From assembly GCA_902796775.1 (NCBI GenBank), contig CADBQK010000231.1, positions 1 to 6,513 of the forward strand: 6,513 nt of DNA, read 5' to 3'. The first letter of the stretch is position 1; each line of letters begins with the position of its first letter. Source of the stretch: an uncultured Lachnospiraceae bacterium. Lineage in GTDB: Bacteria > Bacillota_A > Clostridia > Lachnospirales > Lachnospiraceae. A program made the translations under genes and the position numbers. The notes beneath the pieces were generated by a model that saw only the letters and a program-made list of their open reading frames with translations, had not been told where the DNA came from and made no database searches. Shown here piece after piece: positions 5,911 through 6,513 of this stretch.

Positions 5911-6357
5911 TTACCGGTTTTTGCTGTCAATCAGAATCGTAACCGGCCCATCACAGGTCATTCGGATATCCATATGGGCACCAAATTCACCCTCACCAAC
6001 AACAAGACCCTCACTGCGGCACATATCAATAAAACGAAGGTACATATCTTTTGAAAAATCAGGGCGGCCAGCCAGGGAAAACCCGGGGCGGTTGCCCTTT
6101 CTTGTATCTGCAAATAAGGTAAACTGGGATACGACAAGCAGGGAGCCTCCAACATCCTTAACGGATAGATTCATCTTTTCATCCGCATCTTCAAAAATCC
6201 GCATATTGCTGATCTTCCGGACCAGGTAATCCAGATCCTCCTGCGTATCCGCATCCAAAACCCCGAGCAGGATTAGCAGGCCCTTACCGATCTCTCCCGT
6301 TACCCGGCCATTCGCAGTAACCTGCGCATCCGCAACCCTCTGTATAACCGCTCGCAT
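5911..6357 (-). CDS. dtd: D-aminoacyl-tRNA deacylase (Dtd)
   Basis: Dtd hydrolyses D-amino acids (and wrongly attached glycine) from tRNA in the cytoplasm, a proofreading step that protects translation. The 148-residue protein is full length for the family and starts with the typical MRAVIQRV. The two signature motifs are present: SQFTL (77-81), and the Gly-cisPro motif GPVTI (137-141), which gives the enzyme its chiral selectivity. The start ATG follows a perfect AAGGAGG (minus strand, 6370-6364) at 6 bases. It has a near-consensus promoter of its own and converges on the HisA-like gene with 15 bases between stops. No relA/spoT-type gene, a frequent dtd neighbour in Firmicutes, is seen upstream within the window, and the only upstream frame points the other way. 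Confidence 0.96.
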   Translation of the reverse strand: MRAVIQRVADAQVTANGRVTGEIGKGLLILLGVLDADTQEDLDYLVRKISNMRIFEDADEKMNLSVKDVGGSLLVVSQFTLFADTRKGNRPGFSLAGRPDFSKDMYLRFIDMCRSEGLVVGEGEFGAHMDIRMTCDGPVTILIDSKNR

Positions 6358-6363
6358 ACTTAT

Positions 6364-6370
6364 CCTCCTT
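6364..6370 (-). promoter_or_regulatory. Perfect ribosome binding site of dtd
   Basis: AAGGAGG on the minus strand is followed after 6 bases by the dtd ATG. It confirms the start. Confidence 0.85.
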
Positions 6371-6394
6371 GAAAAGAATGTTTATATCACGGTC

Positions 6395-6423
6395 ATTATA
6401 CGCCTTTCGTCTGTGCTAGTCAA
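6395..6423 (-). promoter_or_regulatory. Near-consensus sigma-A promoter for dtd
   Basis: On the minus strand TTGACT (6423-6418), a 17-base spacer and a perfect TATAAT (6400-6395) match the housekeeping consensus at 11 of 12 positions. The transcript should start near 6388 and give a leader of about 30 bases. dtd is therefore likely expressed constitutively and independently of what lies to the right. Confidence 0.8.
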
Positions 6424-6438
6424 AGCAGGAGATTCTGT

Positions 6439-6513
6439 ATGCCAGCGGATGCCAGGCCGGTCCCTGTTTATAAAGCCTGGTCAAACCTCCAATACATATT
6501 GATTCTTACCTAC
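6439..6513 (+). CDS. Possible start of an unrecognised gene, 3' partial
   Basis: An ATG at 6439 opens a frame that stays open for 25 codons to the window edge. AGGAG (6427-6431) lies 7 bases before it, which is good spacing. The peptide begins MPADARPVPVYKAWSNLQ and continues with a hydrophobic run (YILILTY) that could be the start of a membrane segment. It would be divergent from dtd, and its leader overlaps the upstream part of the dtd promoter. I do not recognise the protein. Twenty-five open codons can arise by chance, so only the ribosome binding site supports it. Confidence 0.35.
   Translation, partial: MPADARPVPVYKAWSNLQYILILTY

Noticed and set aside
6452..6480. Inverted repeat CCAGGC/GCCTGG as a terminator to the right of dtd
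   Set aside because: The 17-base loop is long, the stem only 6 bp, and there is no T run on either strand; it also falls inside the possible new reading frame.

Overview
The window looks like chromosomal DNA of a Gram-positive anaerobe of the Clostridia, most likely Lachnospiraceae-like. This is inferred from strong AAGGAGG-type ribosome binding sites, frequent GTG/TTG starts, a DivIB/FtsZ division cluster with a clostridial-style penicillin-binding protein, NrdR, and a HisA of the eukaryotic (HIS6-like) subfamily, which I recall from this group. GC content is moderate by eye. I see no mobile element, CRISPR array, rRNA or tRNA.

Bases 1-4410 are a plus-strand division block. It starts with a class B penicillin-binding protein whose 5' end lies outside the window. 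Then come divIB/ftsQ (GTG start) and ftsZ (TTG start, with a probable promoter of its own). A perfect 15-bp inverted repeat flanked by A and T tracts ends the block and can serve as terminator in both directions. PBP and DivIB belong to the extracytoplasmic part of the divisome, and FtsZ is the cytoplasmic ring.

Bases 4425-4877 carry nrdR on the minus strand, convergent with ftsZ. A divergent intergenic region of about 250 bases separates it from a plus-strand gene for a eukaryotic-type histidine-biosynthesis isomerase (5128-5895). The isomerase converges, with only 15 bases between stops, on a minus-strand dtd (D-aminoacyl-tRNA deacylase, 5911-6357). The dtd gene has a near-consensus promoter. 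A short plus-strand reading frame with its own ribosome binding site starts at 6439 and runs off the right edge.

The most unusual feature is that the two neighbouring extracytoplasmic division proteins, PBP and DivIB, both end in long tails rich in Tyr, Asn, Asp, Glu and Gly with no basic residue. The last 48 residues of the PBP are twelve four-residue units in register up to the stop codon, of the type N-Y-N/D-E. The last 49 residues of DivIB have nearly the same composition in a looser pattern. FtsZ, on the other side of the membrane, has no such tail. I know of no function described for these tails. The second point of interest is the eukaryotic-type HisA, standing alone without other his genes in view.
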